A DNA stretch of 64,000 nucleotides from Allantophomopsis cytisporea (taxonomy: Eukaryota > Ascomycota > Leotiomycetes > Phacidiales > Phacidiaceae), in assembly GCA_024752435.1 (NCBI GenBank), contig CP103029.1:1054001-1118000 (forward strand), read 5' to 3'. Made by a program: the position numbers and the translations under genes. Of this stretch, positions 58,660-64,000 are shown piece by piece. Position 1 is the stretch's first letter, and each line of letters opens with the position of its first letter. Below the pieces are notes generated by a model. The model saw only the letters and a program-made list of their open reading frames with translations. It was not told the origin of the DNA and made no database searches.

Positions 58660-61600
58660 ATGTCGCACTCAACATTCACGAGTCCCAGCTCGAGGAAACG
58701 TCGTGCGGGTTCGATATCATCATATCATACAGGTCCTTCCTACGCAGGTGCAACATCCGACAGCAACGATGTCTTCGAGACTCCTCCTGATCGTCCGTAT
58801 GGCTCCTTAAAGGATGGGTCGCCGCACTTGAGCCAGCGAGAACCGACGAGGTCTTTTTTCACAAGCTCTTACCGTGGATCCCCAGGTATGCATTCAATGC
58901 CGCCATAGATAAGACCTTGTGCTGCATACTGATCATGCTGCAGCTCCCATTGATAGTGCCCAGGATGCACGAAATGTTCGTGAGGATACAGCTGAGCTGG
59001 CTTCATATGCCTTATCCGATCAAGCATCTATACAAAGCTCTTCTCCACCCAGAACTCGAGCTGGTTCAGCTTCTCATAACGATTCTTACTTCGACCAATC
59101 CATCGACGGCGACGCCGCTACACCCCGTAACATCGACTTCGTCCGGCAGGATCCAATTCCTGAGGTATCCGAACCGGTGACGCCTGCGAGCGGGATGTCG
59201 ACTCGAAGCTCATTTGGCGCATCTGCCCTGACGAAGATGCTGCAACACTCTCCTCCAGAGACTGTGAATGGCCATGATCCGCATGAATACGATTCAGACT
59301 TCGAGGACTTGGTCGAAGAGGCTGAAAATGGCACTCCGAAGGCTATGCCAAAGGTCAAATCATCCGCCAATGAACGCACACCGCTCATCGCAAAAGATCC
59401 AAAACCAACGCATCCAGACTGGATACGCGGCGAACCAGATATCGAAAGTCAGGATTTGCATCGAAGACCATCATGGCCGAAGCTGAGAAAGATCGTTGGG
59501 AAGCCACTTCATAAGACTGTGGCTGTTGCTAGGACTATCGTCAATCCTAAGAGCTGGGACCGTCAAGCCATATGGGAGAGGGGTGTCAAGGAACCGGTGC
59601 AATTCATTCCCCCTGTCATTCTAGGTGTCCTGCTTAATGTGCTTGATGCACTTTCATATGGTACGTATTAATTATGTGCGCCGTTTATACCAGAAACTAA
59701 AATTTTGTACAGGAATGATCTTGTTCCCACTTGGCCAACCACTATTTGCTGGACTAGGTCCAGCTGGTATCTCCATGTTCTACGTCAGTTGCATTGTTTC
59801 ACAACTTGTGTATTCTGGTGGTGGAAGTATTTTCAAAGGTGGTGTCGGCTCGGAAATGATTGAGGTGGTACCTTTCTTCCACAAAATGGCCTTCACAATT
59901 CTTGCAAGGGTCGGCGAGGATAATCCAGAGGCAGTCATTGCAACGACCATCACATCTTACGCAATTTCTTCCATCCTGACGGGTCTTGTTTTCTTCCTCA
60001 TGGGAATGTGCCGCTTTGGATATATCGTTGGCTTTATTCCGCGGCATATTTTGATGGGCTGCATTGGTGGTGTTGGTGTTTTCCTTATCTTTACTGGAAT
60101 TGAGGTATCGGCTCGCCTCGATGGTAACCTCGACTTTGCCTTGTCGACTTTAAAAAAGCTTTTCCGAGCAGACACGGTCTGGTTGTGGACTATACCTTTT
60201 GTTTTGGCTGTTCTCAACCTCTGGACCACTCCAATGGTCAACAAAAAGTACTACCTGCCAGCTTTTATTTTGGCCATTCCCGCCGTCTTTTATTTCTTTG
60301 TTTTGTCGTTGGATGAGCTTGATCCTGTCCATCTTCGTCAAACTGGTTGGATCTTTAACGGTCCGGAGGCTGATGAGCCTTGGTGGTACTTCTATACTCT
60401 GTACAGTAAGTCATACAAACGTTCCCCTTGCAAGCATATGCTGACTTAAAATAGACTTCAAAGCAGTACATTGGGGTGCCCTTGCAGAGACCATTCCAGC
60501 TATGTTTGCCTTGACGTTTTTTGGTGTTCTCCACGTGCCAATTAATGTACCGGCATTGGGCTTTGCGATTGGAGAGGATCATATGGATATTGACCGGGAG
60601 CTGGTGGCTCACGGTATTTCCAACGCTTTGTCTGGATTTGTTGGTAGTATTCAGAACTATTTGGTGTATACGAACAGCGTGCTGTTCATCAGGACTGGCG
60701 GGACAGGACGTTTGGCTGGGATAATGCTCGCCTTCGCTACATTCGGAGTCTTAATCATCGGACCAGTTGTCATTGGCTTCATCCCAGTCATGATGGTTGG
60801 CGCACTGATCTTTATCTTGGGCTTTGAATTATTCTTGGAAGCCGTCTGGGATCCTCGACATAGATTGAAGCCCTTGGAGTACGGAACTGTAAGTTTATTC
60901 ATCATTCATAAGGTACAATTTGCTAATCGATATAGGTTCTTGTAATTGTGGTCGTTATGGGCGCTTATGATTTTGTGATTGGCATTTTCGTCGGCATTGG
61001 TTTAGCGTTTGTCAGTCTTGTTGTACAAACATCTCGAATCTCGGCAGTGAGAGCATCATACACCGGAGAAATTGCGGGCTCGACAGTTCGCCGAAACCCA
61101 ATTCAGCATCGTTACCTTAAGCAGGTTGGTAACCAGATTCACGTCACGAAGCTTGCCGGATATCTGTTCTTTGGAACAATTGTAAGTGTCGAAGAGAGGA
61201 TCCGCAAGCTCATCGACGAGGAAGAGTTCAAGAAGAGACCAATTCAATACCTCATCTTTGATCTTTGGCATGTTACCGGAATCGACTACTCTGCAGCAGA
61301 GGCTTTCAACCGTATCAATAGGTTGTTCACGGCCAAGGGAGTGACATTGGTCATGTCTGGCATTAAGCCTGATGGTCCTGTTGGGGTTAGTCTTCGAAAT
61401 GTCGGAGTTGGAGAAGAGGTCGAAGAAGGTGATGCCGGTGGAGAAGTTAAGATGTTTCCAGACCTTAACGCAGCCCTCGAGAGCTGTGAAAACGAACTAC
61501 TGAAGACTTTCTATGCCAGGAGGGAGGTCTTAGTTTCACGCAATGCCCGAACAGAGGTCTTGGACGTCCCGAACCAACCCAGTCCTCCGGGTGTTACCAT

Positions 61601-62147
61601 TGATACGCAGTTCTCCTCCCCTCGGCGAGGACATCTGTTCCGCGCCGCTACAAACACACTGAATGAGGATGCCGCCCCTCCACAGAGGTGGCAGAACTTC
61701 AAGGAACCCCTTCGACTCATACTAATGACCTTTATGGGCCTCACGGACAAGAATGAGGACTTCTGGTTCCGCGCACTCCCATACTTTGAGCGCGCAGAGT
61801 ACGCTGCTGGCACCTATCTTTACCACCGCGGTGAACTCGCCGGCGGCTTTTACCTCCTAGAATCTGGCATCCTGCATGCGGACTACGATCTTCCCCAGGG
61901 AAAGCTCTTCGAAAGCATAGTGGCAGGTACTACTTGCGGTGAATTGCCTTTCTTCTCTGACACCGATCGGACCGCTTCTGTGCATGCTGAACGGGATTGT
62001 GTGGTTTGGAGACTCAGTAGAGAGAAGTGGGATGAGCTACAGGCTAAGGATCCTGATGTAGCGAATGAGTTGCTTAGGATCTCGTTGAAGTTGACAAGCG
62101 AGAGGATGAGCTCCATCACCTCCTATGTCCTGACCACTGCGGGATGA
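58660..62147 (+). CDS. VSB1: SulP-family transporter with STAS and cyclic-nucleotide-binding-like domain (Vsb1/YGR125W type)
   Basis: Predicted vacuolar membrane transporter; the yeast homologue Ygr125w/Vsb1 is linked to vacuolar storage of basic amino acids. Five exons are read: 58660-58885, 58944-59660, 59713-60405, 60455-60888 and 60936-62147, giving 1093 aa from the ATG at 58660 (yeast 1036). The N-terminal ~270 residues are Ser/Pro-rich and cytosolic-looking. Transmembrane segments run from about FIPPVILGVLLNVLDALSYG to VGIGLAFVSLVV, including SGGGSIFKGGVGSEMIEVVPF and GFIPVMMVGALIFILGFELF. A STAS domain follows (QIHVTKLAGYLFFGTIVSVEE ... YLIFDLWHVTGIDYSAAEAF), and a cNMP-like beta-roll closes the protein (FERAEYAAGTYLYHRGELAGGFYLL ... 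GTTCGELPFFSDTDRTASVHA). The start is the weakest point: the open frame runs upstream to 58588 without an ATG, so a 5' exon is possible. Confidence 0.9.
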
Positions 62148-62507
62148 GATATGTCATCATCTGGTGTTTAATACGTTCCTCCTGTCTATTGGCTTGGATG
62201 TGTTTATTCTACCTTCACCATATCCCTGTCAAAGTTTTCAGAACTCTAGATATTTGGTTCGATGTACTTAGTTATATTTATAAATGCTCAATGGTAAATA
62301 CCTTCTTTGTGAATATTATGTGTCTATATAAGAAGTCCATATACAAGAACGCGGTGACCCCATCTACTTTCAATGTTGAAGACTGATCGATTCACCCTGA
62401 ATTACTCACGATGTTGTCAATGTCTTCCAGTAAACAGAAATGGAGTAGTGGGCCTTGTTGTGATGTATTTAATTGAGAACAGACAAACAGGGAACAAACC
62501 ATGACGT
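62148..62507. other. Convergent 3' intergenic region
   Basis: 360 bases between the transporter stop and the 2EXR gene stop on the other strand. AT-rich, no gene seen; presumably two 3' untranslated regions. Confidence 0.6.
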
Positions 62508-63149
62508 TCACGCACTCCTCGAAACTGATACGAACTCTAACCCCGGCCTTCCAGCTTCCCATTTTCCCTTCCACTTCCCTTTAGCATACGCATCCCAATC
62601 CTCCATCGTAATCTTGAGCAATTCCTCCCAACTAGGCCCCTTCTCTCTGCCCTCTACATCCACGAACTCCAAATCTCCCTCTTCATCCTTTAACTCCGTG
62701 CCATCAACCACGACACACACAGTCCTCAGTGCCGGCAATCGATCAAAGACCTCCCACCAGCGCTTAGAAATACACACGTCCCATGGCCCAATCACGAACA
62801 GAGGGTCAATAGCAAAGTAGCGCACATTTCGCACGTTTTTCCGGCTCAGCTCTTCAAAAATGATGGTCATCGGGTTGTTGCCGTAGTTGTTGCGGAAGTA
62901 AATGGTGTCGAGTGTATAGTTGATGTAGCTGTCGAAGCACGGCATGTAGAACTTTTGTGCTACATTGCGAGATTCCTGACAGGTGTGTAGGAGTGCGGGC
63001 TGCGAGGTCCGTGAGGTGTAGGCGCACTTGCTTGCGTTGTACTTTATCTCCAGGATGCGGGGCAATATAGCTGCCTCCCAAACCTTGAGGCGGAGCTCGG
63101 TGGGTAGGTTTGGGAAGTGGGGAAATAGAGATTCACTTCCGGTGGCCAT
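62508..63149 (-). CDS. 2EXR-domain protein
   Basis: Single-exon frame of 213 aa with ATG start (A at -3, G at +4). The N-terminal FPNLPTELRLKVWEAAILPRILEI is the characteristic 2EXR opening, followed by SQPALLHTCQESRNVAQKFY, the second conserved element, and a Tyr/Phe-rich core (INYTLDTIYFRN, NVRYFAIDPLF, RWWEVFDRLPALRTVCVVVDG). The function of the family is not known; it is greatly expanded in Leotiomycetes and other Pezizomycotina. No signal peptide is seen. The last ~40 residues (KGKWKGKWEAGRPGLEFVSVSRSA) are basic. Confidence 0.85.
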   Translation of the reverse strand: MATGSESLFPHFPNLPTELRLKVWEAAILPRILEIKYNASKCAYTSRTSQPALLHTCQESRNVAQKFYMPCFDSYINYTLDTIYFRNNYGNNPMTIIFEELSRKNVRNVRYFAIDPLFVIGPWDVCISKRWWEVFDRLPALRTVCVVVDGTELKDEEGDLEFVDVEGREKGPSWEELLKITMEDWDAYAKGKWKGKWEAGRPGLEFVSVSRSA

Positions 63150-64000
63150 GGTTTAATTGTATATCTCTTTTTGTTTGTACATGATATGGTGTTTGGGTAT
63201 GGGTAAGATGTTCGTCCCGTGATGAATGGTAGTCGTCGTAAGGTAGTGGTGTTGTCTCGCCAATTGATAATGTACTGGCTTGTTCCTCGGTTAAACTCCA
63301 GTCTACTGTGATCAGCGGCGACGAACATCGAATTAAGGGCCTACGATATCTATTAAATCCTTTGATCATTGATTTTTGTACATAGAAGCAGCTCATGCTA
63401 GGTTCTATTCGGACATATTCTTCATTTCAATATGGTTTCGTTTCAAAATACTTATCAGTGTTAGAACGAATCTCCACTCGTTTTATACAACGGAAGTATT
63501 CACCAATGCTCAGTCGTTTTGAGAATCAGAACGCTATTCAGAACAAGTACTCGGACTTTTCATGATGGGCATCAAAATCTAACAAGTCTAGATATGCATG
63601 TCCTAGAGAGCTGTACTTTTAAACAAATCTACATATATATTTTGAGTAGCAGAGTTGACTTGAGTCGCGCATTTATCAAGAGGTATACAGTTATCGATGG
63701 TTGTATAGTTTTTCAGAGAAGTAGACACATTTTAAGCTGTATAATTATCGAGAGATACACAGGTGATGTTGACCGCGGGGTTACTTGTGGATATACAACT
63801 GTCTCTAGCAGTATAACTATCCGGCGCAGTACAAGTATTTAGAGTTGCAAACTTCTTGGGTGGTACGACAATTCGTCCTTCCTTTATCTCTTTCCTACTA
63901 TCGACAAGGAATGGAAGAAGTATTTCACGCAAGACAATCACAGGAGGTTTGATCAAAACCGTACAATGTCCCTTTTACTACTCGCATCGCTCAGAGGTGT
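63150..64000. other. Intergenic, window end
   Basis: AT-rich DNA upstream of the 2EXR gene. Between about 63650 and 63850 there are loosely similar segments with a TATAnnTATC-like core. Short open frames on both strands have no family resemblance and are not called. Confidence 0.45.

Overview
The window is nuclear DNA of a filamentous ascomycete (Pezizomycotina; the gene repertoire and protein style fit Leotiomycetes, but that rank is an inference). The evidence is short GT..AG introns of about 47-160 bases in nearly every gene, A at -3 in most start contexts, long gene-poor spacers, dinucleotide tracts, and lineage-typical proteins (2EXR family, Ste11-type HMG box, SulP-STAS-cNMP transporter). 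Exons were joined by hand from splice sites and reading phase; every multi-exon model below closes in frame.

Region 0-25 kb is gene-dense and housekeeping. In order it holds TRAPPC11 (-), divergent from the Rpd3L subunit RXT2 (+); the omega-amidase-like NIT2 (+), convergent with a coiled-coil protein of unknown function (-); a 3.8 kb spacer; an alkaline ceramidase (+); a TMF/Sgm1 golgin (+), whose end nearly abuts the gankyrin homologue NAS6 (-); the splicing WD40 protein PRP46 (+), divergent from NAS6 and convergent with ORC1 (-).

Region 25-32 kb is sparse. It has a small Ser-rich conserved-looking protein (-), a putative small secreted cysteine-containing protein (+) and simple repeats. 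Region 32-44 kb holds the voltage-gated calcium channel CCH1 (-, 2129 aa) and an RSF1-like DDT/WHIM/PHD chromatin protein (+). Region 44-52 kb is an 8.6 kb stretch with no supportable gene, leading into an HMG-box transcription factor (+) that is followed by another 4.7 kb gene-poor stretch. The last 5 kb carries a VSB1-type SulP-STAS-cyclic-nucleotide-domain transporter (+) and a 2EXR protein (-).

There is no operon logic. Two functional groupings can be read: secretory pathway and membrane lipid genes (TRAPPC11, TMF/Sgm1, ceramidase) and nuclear genes (RXT2, PRP46, ORC1, RSF1-like, HMG). I found no mobile element, CRISPR array, recognisable tRNA/rRNA, biosynthetic cluster or clearly new multi-gene system. 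The more unusual observations are gene-structure details (a GC-AG intron, a 14-base internal exon, a 12-base first coding exon, two frame-keeping stop-free introns), the N/E/E/E pore of CCH1, the candidate secreted protein, and a locus at 25.5 kb where mirrored splice signals allow a small intron on either strand.
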